A DNA stretch of 64,000 nucleotides from Bacteroidetes bacterium RIFCSPLOWO2_12_FULL_35_15. Its GTDB lineage: Bacteria > Bacteroidota > Bacteroidia > 2-12-FULL-35-15. The notes under the pieces were generated by a model, which had not been told where the DNA came from, did no database searches, and worked only from the letters and a program-made list of their open reading frames with translations. Made by a program: the position numbers and the translations under genes. Below, in pieces: positions 8,595 to 17,578 of this stretch. Every line of letters begins with the position of its first letter. Positions within the stretch are counted from its first letter, which is position 1. The DNA lies in assembly GCA_001769385.1 (NCBI GenBank), contig MEPB01000094.1, forward strand, positions 47,471 through 111,470, written 5' to 3'.

Positions 8595-8623
8595 ACAAAA
8601 AAAGTCCCGCAAAAGCGGGACTT
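8595..8623 (-). terminator. Terminator of tRNA-Ser
   Basis: AAGTCCCGC (8602-8610) and GCGGGACTT (8615-8623) form a perfect 9-bp stem with a 4-nt loop. On the minus strand it is followed by a run of T residues. It lies 16 bp beyond the tRNA 3' end. Confidence 0.9.
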
Positions 8624-8638
8624 CATTGGGTTTTTCAG

Positions 8639-8723
8639 CGGAGAAATAGGGATTCGAACCCCAGGAGGTGTAACCCTCAACAGTTTTCAAGACTGCCGCA
8701 ATAGACCACTCTGCCATTTCTCC
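8639..8723 (-). tRNA. tRNA-Ser (anticodon UGA)
   Basis: On the minus strand the acceptor arms GGAGAAA and TTTCTCC pair, with G as discriminator. The anticodon stem GCAGT/ACTGT holds the loop CTTGAAA, giving anticodon TGA for UCA codons. A long variable arm and the GGTTCGAATCC T-loop are present, as expected for a class II serine tRNA. The length is 85 nt and CCA is not encoded. Confidence 0.95.
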
Positions 8724-8835
8724 ACTGCGAAAGTACTATTTTTTTTATTTCATAAATAAAAAAGTGTAAAAAATATATTTTTTGCTTAATTTTGTAATAC
8801 TCCCCATTAATTTGATTTTTCAATAAAATTATAGT

Positions 8836-10269
8836 ATGAAAAAGTTTTTTGCTCTTTTTTGTTTGACATTTATTGTTACAATAAACGTCAGCACTTCAGC
8901 TAATGTTACTGCATATTTAACCCATGCCACCTTTAATTCGCCCTTAAAAGGACCTTTTCTGGAAACGTATTTAACCGTTATGGGACATTCTTTGAAATTT
9001 GTTAAGAATTCGGCAGGAAACTATCAGGGAGCTGTTGACATTGCTATTAGTATCAGCCAAAACGGAGAGATTAAAAGTGCTCAGAAATATACTTTAAACA
9101 GTCCTGAAATTGCGGACACCACTAAAGGGTTTCCGAATTTCATTGATCAACAGCGCTTTACATTAACAAATGGTTCCTATAGCATGGAACTTTCTATTTC
9201 TGATAAAAATGCTACTATTAAAAAACCATTTATTACTACTGTTCCAATTACTATTAATTTCACAGATGAGAGAATAATGATATCCGACATTCAGTTTTTA
9301 GAATCATTTACAAAATCAAGTGTTCCTAACGCCTTAAGTAAAAGTGGCTATGATCTGCTTCCTTATGTTTCCAACTACTATCCTGAAAATATAAATAAAA
9401 TTAAACTTTATGCTGAAATTTATAATTCAAAAAAAATACTTGGAGCAGAACAAAAAATAATTTTGAGCTACTTTCTGGAATCATTTGAATCAAAAACCAG
9501 ATTGAGTGATTATTCTGCTTTTTCAAAGCAAACGGCTAATGATGTTAATATTCTGCTAACAGAATTAAATATTGAAGCTTTGCCCTCCGGAAACTATAAT
9601 TTAGTTATCGAAATTCGTGATAAGGATAACAAGCTCCAGGAAGAAAAAAAATCATTTATTCAACGACAAAATAAAAAAAATTCCTTAAGCTTCAATGATT
9701 TAAAATCGATAGATGTTAGCAAGACCTTTGTCCGTGAATATAAAAGTATAGATACATTAACTGAATATATCCGCTGCTTATATCCGATATCTGGCAGTTC
9801 AGAACTTCAATTTGCTGAAAATCAGCTAAGAGGAAAAAATCTGGAATTAATGCAGCAGTACTTTTACAATTTCTGGCAGTCCCGCGATTTGGATGATCCA
9901 CAAATCGCTTGGTTAGAATATTATAAAGAGGTAATGAAAGCTAATAAACAATTCGGATCAACAAATATAAAGGGGTACAATACCGATAGAGGAAGGGTGT
10001 ATTTGCAATATGGGCCTCCAAACATACGCGGTGGATACGAAAATGATCCAACCGGATCTCTTTATGAAATATGGCAATACAATACGCTGGTTGATAAATC
10101 AAAAATAATTTCCAATCCGAATAACAAACAATCGAATAGAAAATTTGTTTTTTATAATTCAGATTTGATTAGCAGATACAAACTCATTCATTCAGATGCG
10201 ATAGGGGAAATTCATAATACTCGTTGGGATGCTAATAATCAAGACGATAATTATAATAATCCACGCTAA
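8836..10269 (+). CDS. GWxTD domain-containing secreted protein
   Basis: A 477-residue protein with a signal peptide (about residues 1-21), a central beta-rich region, and a C-terminal GWxTD domain. In that domain the motif appears as GYNTDRGRVYLQYGPP near residue 385, followed by YEIWQY and KFVFYN strands that recur in the family; the usual Trp of the motif is Tyr here. GWxTD domains are found mostly in Bacteroidota and neighbouring phyla and have no established activity. A TAATTTTG box (about 8785-8792) could drive the gene. A glycosyltransferase follows 46 bp downstream. Confidence 0.8.
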   Translation: MKKFFALFCLTFIVTINVSTSANVTAYLTHATFNSPLKGPFLETYLTVMGHSLKFVKNSAGNYQGAVDIAISISQNGEIKSAQKYTLNSPEIADTTKGFPNFIDQQRFTLTNGSYSMELSISDKNATIKKPFITTVPITINFTDERIMISDIQFLESFTKSSVPNALSKSGYDLLPYVSNYYPENINKIKLYAEIYNSKKILGAEQKIILSYFLESFESKTRLSDYSAFSKQTANDVNILLTELNIEALPSGNYNLVIEIRDKDNKLQEEKKSFIQRQNKKNSLSFNDLKSIDVSKTFVREYKSIDTLTEYIRCLYPISGSSELQFAENQLRGKNLELMQQYFYNFWQSRDLDDPQIAWLEYYKEVMKANKQFGSTNIKGYNTDRGRVYLQYGPPNIRGGYENDPTGSLYEIWQYNTLVDKSKIISNPNNKQSNRKFVFYNSDLISRYKLIHSDAIGEIHNTRWDANNQDDNYNNPR

Positions 10270-10303
10270 TAAAAATTTTTTTTATGATACGTTGCATTTC
10301 AAT

Positions 10304-10311
10304 TACATTTG
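10304..10311 (+). promoter_or_regulatory. -7 box (TACATTTG) next to a start codon
   Basis: TACATTTG matches the Bacteroidota -7 consensus and ends 4 bp before the ATG at 10316, in the gap after the GWxTD gene. It would give a leaderless or nearly leaderless glycosyltransferase mRNA. No -33 TTG is seen at normal spacing. Confidence 0.35.
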
Positions 10312-10315
10312 CTGA

Positions 10316-11350
10316 ATGAAGGTTGCAATTGTTATTTTAAATTGGAATGGCAAAAAATTTTTAGAAAAATTTTTGCCAAGTGTTGTTTCAAATAATGTTT
10401 CTTACGCCCAAGTAATTGTTGCTGATAATGCTTCAACAGATGATTCTGTTTCTTTTTTAAAAAATACCTATCCTCAGATCCAAATAATTCAAAATACCAG
10501 CAATGGCGGTTTTGCTAAAGGGTATAATGATGCTTTAAAACAGGTAGAGGCAGAATATTATGTATTACTTAATTCGGATGTAGAGGTAACACCAAACTGG
10601 ATCGGCAGCATCATTAAATTGATGGATACTGACAAACTTATTGCTGCCTGTCAGCCGAAATTAAAAGATTTTAACCGAAGGAATTATTTTGAATATGCCG
10701 GTGCAGCCGGTGGTTTCATCGACAAATATGCGTATCCATTTTGCAGGGGAAGAATTCTGGAAAATATTGAAGAAGATAAAGGACAGTATGATGATGTGCG
10801 TGAAATATTCTGGGCCACAGGTGCCTGTTTATTCATTAGAGCAGAATGTTTTCACTTAGTTCATGGATTCGATGAAGATTTTTTTGCCCACATGGAAGAA
10901 ATAGATCTTTGCTGGCGATTAAAAAACCGTGGTTACAAAATTATGTATTGTCCTGATTCTATTGTTTATCATGTGGGAGGAGGAACTCTTAATAAAACCA
11001 ATCCCAAAAAAACATTTTTGAATTTTCGGAACAACCTGGTTCTGATCACAAAAAATCACCCCCCAGCGTATTTCCTTTTAAAAATAATTACCCGAATGAT
11101 TCTGGATGGAGTAGCAGGTATGAAATTTCTATTATCGGGACAGATAAACCATTTTTTAGCGGTAATTAAAGCACATTATAGTTTTTATACCTCACTTGGA
11201 GCCACAATAAACAAAAGAAAAGAGTTAAAAAAACACATAAAAAATTATACTACTTCAGCTGTTTATCTTCATAGTATTGTTGCTGATTTTTATATCCGGG
11301 GAAAAAAAACATTTAAAGAAATTGACCACAACGAAAGGTTTAGGCACTAA
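10316..11350 (+). CDS. Family 2 glycosyltransferase (rhamnosyltransferase-like)
   Basis: A 344-residue cytosolic or membrane-peripheral GT-A glycosyltransferase. The nucleotide-sugar site is marked by ILNWNGKKFL at the N-terminus, ADNASTDDS (36-44) and the metal-binding NSDVE (86-90). The conserved acceptor-side motif EEIDLCWRLKNRGYK is near residue 190. This arrangement is typical of the WbbL/rhamnosyltransferase branch of GT2, which builds cell-surface polysaccharide or glycolipid. The sugar and acceptor are unknown. The gene directly abuts the convergent aroQ: the two stop codons are adjacent with no spacer. Confidence 0.9.
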   Translation: MKVAIVILNWNGKKFLEKFLPSVVSNNVSYAQVIVADNASTDDSVSFLKNTYPQIQIIQNTSNGGFAKGYNDALKQVEAEYYVLLNSDVEVTPNWIGSIIKLMDTDKLIAACQPKLKDFNRRNYFEYAGAAGGFIDKYAYPFCRGRILENIEEDKGQYDDVREIFWATGACLFIRAECFHLVHGFDEDFFAHMEEIDLCWRLKNRGYKIMYCPDSIVYHVGGGTLNKTNPKKTFLNFRNNLVLITKNHPPAYFLLKIITRMILDGVAGMKFLLSGQINHFLAVIKAHYSFYTSLGATINKRKELKKHIKNYTTSAVYLHSIVADFYIRGKKTFKEIDHNERFRH

Positions 11351-11764
11351 TTAAATAAAACTTTCTATTGCCAATCGATACGAATCCATACCAAAACCTG
11401 AAATAGAACCTTTGCATTTTGCTGCGATCAATGAATGATGACGAAAATCTTCGCGTGCAAAAACATTGGAGATATGTACCTCAATAACCGGAGTTTTGAT
11501 AGAAGCAATGGCATCCCGCAGCGCAACAGAAGTATGTGTGTATCCACCGGCATTTAAGATAATACCATCATACGAAAATCCTACCTCATGCAGTTTATTG
11601 ATTAGTTCCCCTTCCACATTACTTTGATAGGACGTTAAATCGATCTCCGGGAATTTTTTTTTCAATGTTAAAAAATATTCTTCAAAAGTTTGATTCCCAT
11701 AAACATTGGTTTCGCGGGTACCTAAAAGATTCAGATTAGGGCCATTTATTATAATAAGTTTCAT
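11351..11764 (-). CDS. aroQ: Type II 3-dehydroquinate dehydratase
   Basis: A 137-residue enzyme of the shikimate pathway that dehydrates 3-dehydroquinate to 3-dehydroshikimate, normally a dodecamer in the cytosol. Hallmarks are the start MKLIIINGPNLNLLGTRE, catalytic Arg17 and Tyr22 on the flexible lid (TNVYGN), LNAGGYTHTSVALRDA, and the catalytic histidine in VIEVHISN. The frame is open 13 codons further upstream, but the ATG at 11764 gives the standard family N-terminus. Length matches the family. Confidence 0.95.
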   Translation of the reverse strand: MKLIIINGPNLNLLGTRETNVYGNQTFEEYFLTLKKKFPEIDLTSYQSNVEGELINKLHEVGFSYDGIILNAGGYTHTSVALRDAIASIKTPVIEVHISNVFAREDFRHHSLIAAKCKGSISGFGMDSYRLAIESFI

Positions 11765-11899
11765 AATGGAATAAATATGCAACGAATTTACGAATATTGA
11801 CAATCAGATTTAAGTTTACTATAAATTAATAAATCAAAGATTTTAATTAGATTTGTCCGAACCAAATATTATTTCAAGAATTTTAAAACAATTTATCAT

Positions 11900-12271
11900 A
11901 TGAAAACTTTTTTTTCAATTTCCTTTTTGCTAAGCTTAACAATGTTTTTTTCCTGTTCTCAAGAAAAAAAACCTATTGCTGAAAAGGTTGCTACAATAGA
12001 TACATTGGCTAAAACCGAAGTAAAAACCATTTCTGCCGGGGAAAAAATATTTAATGATGACTGTGTGACTTGTCATGGATTTGATGGAAAAAAGAAACAT
12101 AGTGGAGCAAAAGATTTATCAATTTCTGAGTTGAATATTGACGAGATCGTTAAAATAATAAAATCTGCACAAATTATAGGAAATAAACTGCATTCCCCAA
12201 GATTTCCGGAAGTTTTAAGAGATGATCAAATAAAAGAAGTTGGTGAATATATTCTTACTTTAAGGAAATAA
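11900..12271 (+). CDS. Small c-type cytochrome, probable lipoprotein, lacking methionine
   Basis: A 123-residue protein with a hydrophobic signal ending FFSC (possible lipobox, Cys19), a short linker, and one cytochrome c domain with the haem-attachment motif CVTCH (Cys55, Cys58, His59). The C-terminal helix (DDQIKEVGEYILTLRK) is the usual class I cytochrome ending. The mature protein contains no methionine, so the normal Met axial ligand is absent; the region where it should lie reads NKLHSPRF and offers a histidine. It is probably exported and matured by the ccm system at 19-24 kb. A TAGATTTG box at 11848-11855 may be its promoter. Confidence 0.85.
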   Translation: MKTFFSISFLLSLTMFFSCSQEKKPIAEKVATIDTLAKTEVKTISAGEKIFNDDCVTCHGFDGKKKHSGAKDLSISELNIDEIVKIIKSAQIIGNKLHSPRFPEVLRDDQIKEVGEYILTLRK

Positions 12272-12309
12272 AATTTGCGTTTCTATTCTTAAACATTTCA
12301 AAGTTATTT

Positions 12310-12400
12310 AAAGCCTGTTTAAATTTTACTCAAAATGTAGTGTATGTCATTTCGAACGCAATGAAATGAAGAGAGAAATCTGCTTGTCGAGATGAGATTT
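12310..12400 (+). repeat. Fragment of the AGAGCCTGTTTAAATTT element family
   Basis: AAGCCTGTTTAAATTT (about 12310-12326) matches the left end of the element at 3814. It is followed by TGTCATTTCGAACGCAATG and AGAGAAATCTGCTTG, which resemble the sequence next to that element (3772-3800). No clear right terminus is seen. The rest of 12272-12724 holds only the promoter-like site at 12479 and no supported gene. Confidence 0.45.
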
Positions 12401-12478
12401 TTTCCTCTGGTCTAAAGACATTAAACTGTTTTAATAATCTATTCTTCAATTTTAAAATTTCAGAGAAATAAATTTCTG

Positions 12479-12511
12479 TTGTTCTAAGTATTAAAAAAAA
12501 TTATACATTTG
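12479..12511 (+). promoter_or_regulatory. Promoter-like site (TTG-N22-TACATTTG)
   Basis: TTG at 12479-12481 is 22 bp before TACATTTG (12504-12511), close to the Bacteroidota -33/-7 arrangement. It is 214 bp upstream of the phosphatase start. An ATG at 12530 opens only a 17-codon frame, so the transcript would have a long leader or a leader peptide. Confidence 0.45.
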
Positions 12512-12724
12512 TACCGTATAAAATAAAAATGTCACAACAATTACATATCATTATTTCTACTATTATTCCTTGCTTTCTGAGCATAGGGATGTGGCATTTT
12601 ATGCAAAATCACAACCGATTTAATTATTGTATTTCAAGACAGTAATTTTTTATCAGCTATTTTAATCCATTCATTTATTCTCAATTTTTTTCAAAAAGGT
12701 TTTTGCCTTTATATATTTATTTTT

Positions 12725-13885
12725 ATGTCAATAGTTACAGAAGCAATACTTGAAAAGCTAAACAGCTTAATTGTAGTAGTTAATAGCGATGGTAAGGTGG
12801 AATATGTTAGTCCGTCTGTTAAACGTTTACTTGGATATGAACCTGAACAAATGATGGGTGAGGGCTGGTGGAATTTAACCCGCCATACTGAATTTGAACG
12901 TGAAAGTGTGAAAGCATTGATGAATAATTTCCTTCAACAGGATTCATTGCAGGAAGCTGTGCCTTATGAGCGTTTGTTGAAAACAGCAAGTGGTGGTGAA
13001 CGGTGGATCTTATGGAACACCTCAAAAGGACCGTCAAACAGTCTTGTTGGGATAGGCCATGATATTACGGAAAGGAAAAATGCAGAGGAAAAACTGCTTG
13101 AAAAAAATAAAGAACTGACACAGTTCAATAAAGATGTAACAGATAGTTTGCAGTATGCATGCCGGATACAGGAAGCAATATTGCCCGATGTACAAAAAAT
13201 AAAAAATGTATTTAAAGATGCATTCGTTTTATATTTACCAAAGGATGTGGTAAGTGGCGATTATTATTTCTTTTTTCAGAAAAACAAAAAAATAATTATT
13301 GCTGCTGTAGATTGTACCGGACATGGTGTTCCCGGAGCTTTAATGTCTGTTATAGCAAATTCTATTTTAAAGGAGGTGATCGTAAAAAAAGGAATAGAAG
13401 AACCCTCAGAAATATTATATGCTTTGGATGAAGAACTATTTTCGGCTCTAAATAAACAAAATACTGCGGTAGTTGCAAATGATGGAATGGATGTATCTTT
13501 GGGTGTTTTTGATTTTGAAAGTAACACAATTACTTATTCAGGAGCATTTCGCCCTATGTTATTGGTGCGTAATAAGGAAGTGATCGAATTTGAAGGAAAT
13601 CGTTATCCTATAGGGATGTATGGGGATATAAAAAAAGAATTTGTGTCAAAACAAATACAGTTACTGGAAGATGATACCTTTTATTTTTTTACAGATGGTT
13701 ATTGCGATCAATTTGGTGGTGAGCAAAAAAAGAAATTTAATCGAAAACGATTTAAGGAATTATTGCTTTCTGCACAATCCATGGAAATGGAGGAGCAAGA
13801 ATCATTTTTACAATATGCTTTACTCAACTGGAGGCAAAACGAACCTCAGGTGGATGATGTATTGGTGATGGGAATAAAAATTTGA
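12725..13885 (+). CDS. PAS domain - SpoIIE/PP2C serine phosphatase
   Basis: A 386-residue cytosolic signalling protein. Residues about 5-120 form a PAS domain ending in the PAC-like motif GIGHDITERK. A short coiled coil follows (ERKNAEEKLLEKNKEL), then a PP2C-type SpoIIE domain from about 140 to 386. Metal-binding aspartates are visible in DVVSGDYYFF, AAVDCTGHGVPGALM, FFTDGYCDQFGG and QVDDVLVMGI. Such proteins usually dephosphorylate anti-sigma-factor antagonists. No anti-sigma or STAS partner is adjacent. The C-terminal half is closely similar to the TPR-SpoIIE protein at 31169-33283. Confidence 0.9.
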   Translation: MSIVTEAILEKLNSLIVVVNSDGKVEYVSPSVKRLLGYEPEQMMGEGWWNLTRHTEFERESVKALMNNFLQQDSLQEAVPYERLLKTASGGERWILWNTSKGPSNSLVGIGHDITERKNAEEKLLEKNKELTQFNKDVTDSLQYACRIQEAILPDVQKIKNVFKDAFVLYLPKDVVSGDYYFFFQKNKKIIIAAVDCTGHGVPGALMSVIANSILKEVIVKKGIEEPSEILYALDEELFSALNKQNTAVVANDGMDVSLGVFDFESNTITYSGAFRPMLLVRNKEVIEFEGNRYPIGMYGDIKKEFVSKQIQLLEDDTFYFFTDGYCDQFGGEQKKKFNRKRFKELLLSAQSMEMEEQESFLQYALLNWRQNEPQVDDVLVMGIKI

Positions 13886-13966
13886 GCTTTTTTTAATCAG
13901 AGAAACGATTGAAACAAAAATCAATTAGAAACATCGTTGCTGTATTTTTTTTGCTATGAACATTAC

Positions 13967-14000
13967 AATCCTAAAGATTTAAAAAATCTTTAGGATTTTT
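13967..14000 (+). terminator. Terminator after the PAS-phosphatase gene
   Basis: AATCCTAAAGATTT and its perfect inverse AAATCTTTAGGATT form a 14-bp stem followed by T residues. The remaining gap to 14237 holds one further small inverted repeat (CTTATCA / TGATAAG, about 14049-14071) followed by AATTTTGAGGG, and otherwise nothing I can identify. Confidence 0.9.
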
Positions 14001-14237
14001 ATTAAAGAATGCCCCCAAGCAATATGTATTAAACTTTAACAGGGATTACTTATCATAAGAACCTTGATAAGAATTTTGAGGGTGTTTTTGTAAGATTACA
14101 AAATGAGTTACATTTGTTTAGGTAATCTATTGAGTTTAGCTTTATATTTTACTTCTGCTAATTCGGATATATTGAAAGGGATTTGCATATAAACATGTAT
14201 CATAAATATTTCAAATCACCATTTAAAAAGCTAAGAA

Positions 14238-14774
14238 ATGAAAAAAACGGTATTACTAATTTTGGCACTCACTACATCATTTGTTTTGGGTTTCTTTTTC
14301 AATAAAATAATTGCCAAACAAGCTAACAACATTAGTAAAGCGAAAAATGATACTGATAAAACCAAAAAAGTAACAGGAGTTGGCGGTATCTTTTTTAAAT
14401 GTAAAGACCCTGGCAAAATGAAAGAGTGGTATAAAACTCACTTAGGTTTAAACACCGATCAATATGGGACAAATTTTGAATGGCGACAAGGTGCAGACTC
14501 AACAAAAAAAGGATTTACACAATGGAGTCCATTTATGGATACAACAACCTATTTTGCCCCTTCTACAAAGGATTTTATGATAAACTACCGGGTTGAAAAC
14601 CTGACAACACTCGTTGAAGAGTTAAAAAAAGAAGGGGTTATAATTGCCGACAAGATGGAGATATTTGAATATGGTAAATTTATTCACATTATTGATCTTG
14701 AAGGGAACAAAGTTGAATTATGGGAACCCAACGATATTGAATATGACAAGTTCCCGGGTGGACGAACAAAATAA
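14238..14774 (+). CDS. Membrane-anchored VOC (glyoxalase/bleomycin-resistance fold) protein
   Basis: A 178-residue protein with an N-terminal hydrophobic segment (about 4-22) and a charged linker, then one VOC domain (about 45-165). The domain has a typical start (GVGGIFFKCKDPGKMKEWY) and the strand LEGNKVELWEP near the C-terminus, where a family metal-ligand glutamate usually lies. VOC proteins usually act as dimers in dioxygenase, isomerase or drug-binding roles. The N-terminal anchor suggests the domain faces the periplasm, which is less common for the family. No substrate can be assigned. It follows a terminator, so it is a separate transcription unit. Confidence 0.75.
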   Translation: MKKTVLLILALTTSFVLGFFFNKIIAKQANNISKAKNDTDKTKKVTGVGGIFFKCKDPGKMKEWYKTHLGLNTDQYGTNFEWRQGADSTKKGFTQWSPFMDTTTYFAPSTKDFMINYRVENLTTLVEELKKEGVIIADKMEIFEYGKFIHIIDLEGNKVELWEPNDIEYDKFPGGRTK

Positions 14775-14845
14775 ATAGAGCAAAGCAATATCAATATATG
14801 TAGAACCGCGAAAATTTTTTCACCTGTTTCAACAGTATCTAAAAT

Positions 14846-15472
14846 TTATTGTAACAAAACTTTCTTTGAAAGAACCCTATCCTTTGTTTCTAATGTAATT
14901 AAATACATTCCTTTACTTAGGCTTGGTAACATGTATGTATGAGAATATTTCCCGGCAACTTGTGCTGTTGAAACAAAACTATAAATTGCTTCCCCTAGAA
15001 TATTGAACATTCGAATCTTAAGTAGTGTTGTTTCTGGAATGTTGTAAACTAACTGAAACTCCTCGATAACCGGATTAGTTATGTTTAATTCAAAGGAGGC
15101 GCCAGACCACTTTTCAATTATCCCGGAAGCGGGTAGCACTGTGAAATGACCAAACATTCCTGTTGAAAAATGCTGCGAACAAATATAACTATAGCTTCCT
15201 GCAATAGTTGGAATATAAGTAAAAACAGGATTAAGTGAACTAATCTCCTGATCCCATGGCAAAGCACCTGCTGGAATAGAGGTGGAAGCAGTGGTATGCA
15301 TTCCTGCGCTATTGTCCCATGCCCATTTAATAGTATCTCCAATATTGATGGTGAAATCACCCGGATTAAATTCAAAATCTTCAACATTTATTAGTATTGT
15401 TGAGGCTTTAAAATTCAAATTGCAAGAAAAAATCAATACAATTGCTATGAATATTTTATAGACAGTTTTCAT
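14846..15472 (-). CDS. Plastocyanin-like cupredoxin with T9SS type A sorting domain
   Basis: A 208-residue secreted protein: signal peptide (about 1-23), a cupredoxin domain (about 25-114), and a C-terminal type A T9SS sorting domain (about 125-208, ending GMYLITLETKDRVLSKKVLLQ-like strands). All four type 1 copper ligands are visible: His59, then Cys98, His101 and Met106 in the loop CSQHFSTGM. It should bind copper and transfer electrons outside the outer membrane or at the surface. No redox partner gene is adjacent. Confidence 0.9.
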   Translation of the reverse strand: MKTVYKIFIAIVLIFSCNLNFKASTILINVEDFEFNPGDFTINIGDTIKWAWDNSAGMHTTASTSIPAGALPWDQEISSLNPVFTYIPTIAGSYSYICSQHFSTGMFGHFTVLPASGIIEKWSGASFELNITNPVIEEFQLVYNIPETTLLKIRMFNILGEAIYSFVSTAQVAGKYSHTYMLPSLSKGMYLITLETKDRVLSKKVLLQ

Positions 15473-15957
15473 TTTGTTTCTGTTTAAAAGATTTAAATTT
15501 TAAAACAAAATTACTGTCGGGATCAGCTAAATGAAATGAAAATCGTCATTTCCAAAATTGATTTACAACAAATGATCAAACAATAAAAAAATAATTTTTT
15601 CATTGTGGAATATGAGAAAAAAAAGAAACAATACTATACTATATTTTTTAAATGTTTATAACCTGAGTTCGATTAATAATTGATTTTTAAAATGGGAGCA
15701 TTGGTACTTATTTACAAGCACCTGTCATTTTGGACCCTTCAGCAACGCTCAGGATAAACTCTGCGAAAAATATTTTTTTTTAGTGGCAAGATGCTTCATT
15801 CCATTCAACAGGACAAAACTAAACACCTGATTTCATAAATACCCCTGTTTGTTGACGTTTTTGAGGCATTATTAATCTAAACAGGTTAATAAGTTAGAGG
15901 GATTCTTAAAAGGGTTGGTAATTATTAAAACTATACAGCTTGACTTATAATCAGATT
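15473..15957. other. Gene-free intergenic region with a degenerate dispersed repeat
   Basis: AT-rich, with no supported open frame. A fragment around 15715-15770 (GTCATTTTGGACCC, CAGCAACGCTCAGGATAAAC) belongs to the TTCGACTTTGCTCAGG-type family seen at 3880, 24210, 61460 and 62760. No promoter or RNA gene was recognised. Confidence 0.5.
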
Positions 15958-16539
15958 TTAGAATTTCAGCAGTTCTTCGTACAGTTCTCTTATTGGCAAA
16001 CCCATAACATTGAAGTAAGATCCTTCAATTTTTTCAACCGCAATATAACCTATCCACTCTTGTGCACCGTAAGCACCGGCTTTGTCGTAAGGAGAAAAGT
16101 TGTTGATGTAATATTCTATTTCCTGATCGGATAATTCTTTAAAATAAACTTTTGTAACTGCATAAAATGATTTAGTTTTATTTTTTGATCTCAAACAAAC
16201 ACCTGTAAATACTTCATGCATTTTTCCGGAAAGTAATTTTAGCATCCTCACTGCATCATCATAATTTTCAGGTTTGTTGAGAACCTGATTTTCGATCCAA
16301 ACGATTGTGTCTGCTGTGATAACTATGGTATTATTTGTTAATTCCTCCTCAAATGCATTCGCTTTTTTCTCGCATAAATAAAGAGGGATTTGTTGTGCTA
16401 CCAGATTCGCAGGAAAACTCTCATCCACATCTTTAATGCATACCTCAAAATTTAATCCCAGTTCTTTGATCAGGTATTGTCTGCGTGGTGATTTTGAAGC
16501 CAAAATCAAATGAATTTTTTTTAGATCTTCAAATTGCAT
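15958..16539 (-). CDS. Maf-family nucleotide pyrophosphatase
   Basis: A 193-residue cytosolic house-cleaning enzyme that hydrolyses non-canonical nucleoside triphosphates to monophosphates. Family motifs are LILASKSPRRQYLIKELGL at the N-terminus, ITADTIVWIENQVLNKP with the catalytic Asp, and a YDKAGAYGAQEW stretch near the C-terminus. The ATG at 16539 is preferred to the further upstream start because it puts the LASxSPRR motif at the usual position. It overlaps the last codons of the upstream ubiA-like gene by 11 bp, implying translational coupling. Confidence 0.9.
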   Translation of the reverse strand: MQFEDLKKIHLILASKSPRRQYLIKELGLNFEVCIKDVDESFPANLVAQQIPLYLCEKKANAFEEELTNNTIVITADTIVWIENQVLNKPENYDDAVRMLKLLSGKMHEVFTGVCLRSKNKTKSFYAVTKVYFKELSDQEIEYYINNFSPYDKAGAYGAQEWIGYIAVEKIEGSYFNVMGLPIRELYEELLKF

Positions 16540-17488
16540 GGATATATGATAATAGGGTGCAGGCAAAAATAAACAGGAAGAAAACACCCATTAACATGAT
16601 GAGTTTAGCCGTATTGGCGGCAAAACGAAAATCTTTTTTTGTTTGTGCCGTTAAGGTTTTATAAATTAAAAATACAAATGGAAGTTGAAGGGCAAGAATG
16701 AAATAAAAGAAGGCTAACCAATCATGTGCCTTAAACTGCCTGTATTGTAAGTAACTTAAACAGATCATACAAGCAAATGAAATTACTGCAACAACTATTT
16801 TTGCATTTTGTTTTCCAATTACGATTGGAAGAGTTTGGCATCCATATTCTTTATCACCTTGGTAATCTTCAATATCTTTAATTATTTCGCGAAGTAATGT
16901 AGTAATGAATGCAAAGAATGAAACTGCAAAAACATAGACCCATACAGCTCTGAAACTAAGCTCCACCCCCAGGCTTGCATAAGCTTTATAACATGGATAT
17001 AATTCGTAAATACCTACTATTAAAGGAACCATTGCAGTAAAAAATGCAACAATGAAGTTCCCGATCAGAAATTGTCGTTTAAAATGTGTTGAATAAAACC
17101 ATAGGGTGGATGCACAAATAATATGAATAATTGATAATTTCCATATGCCAATTGCATAAGAAACATAAAAACCAATGAGGATGGCAAGAATATTAATAAA
17201 GGTATGAGCGCCCATTGCAACTCTTCTTTTTACCCCTTTATCGATGACCAACCGTTCCGGTTTGTTCACTTTGTCAATTCGAACATCAAAATAATCATTG
17301 ATAATATATCCTGCAGCAGCTAACATCACCGTAGAAAGTACTAAAAGAAAAAAATGAAAATTGCTTAATTGAAGATCGTAGTTACGAACTTTTAAAATTG
17401 GATATATCAAACACCAACGTACCATGTATTGCGTAAATGCAATAATGAGTAAATTCTGGATTCGTATTAATTTTAAAAATGATAACAC
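16529..17488 (-). CDS. UbiA-family prenyltransferase (geranylgeranylglycerol-phosphate synthase-like)
   Basis: A 319-residue polytopic membrane enzyme with about eight to nine helices. The two Asp-rich prenyl-diphosphate/Mg sites are NDYFDVRIDKVNKP (around residue 65) and DIEDYQGDKEYG (around residue 212). Bacteroidota members of this branch are often annotated as geranylgeranylglycerol-phosphate geranylgeranyltransferase, though quinone or haem O roles belong to other branches. The gene order DUF2520 - KdsC - UbiA - Maf on one strand suggests one operon; a 90-bp gap separates it from kdsC. Confidence 0.85.
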   Translation of the reverse strand: MLSFLKLIRIQNLLIIAFTQYMVRWCLIYPILKVRNYDLQLSNFHFFLLVLSTVMLAAAGYIINDYFDVRIDKVNKPERLVIDKGVKRRVAMGAHTFINILAILIGFYVSYAIGIWKLSIIHIICASTLWFYSTHFKRQFLIGNFIVAFFTAMVPLIVGIYELYPCYKAYASLGVELSFRAVWVYVFAVSFFAFITTLLREIIKDIEDYQGDKEYGCQTLPIVIGKQNAKIVVAVISFACMICLSYLQYRQFKAHDWLAFFYFILALQLPFVFLIYKTLTAQTKKDFRFAANTAKLIMLMGVFFLFIFACTLLSYIHAI

Positions 17489-17578
17489 AAAAAAAGAAAT
17501 TAATTTAAATTATAGAGTATGAATTATAGATTATTCAATGCAAACTTTAAACTTTTTTACTATGACCCGGAAACTGTT

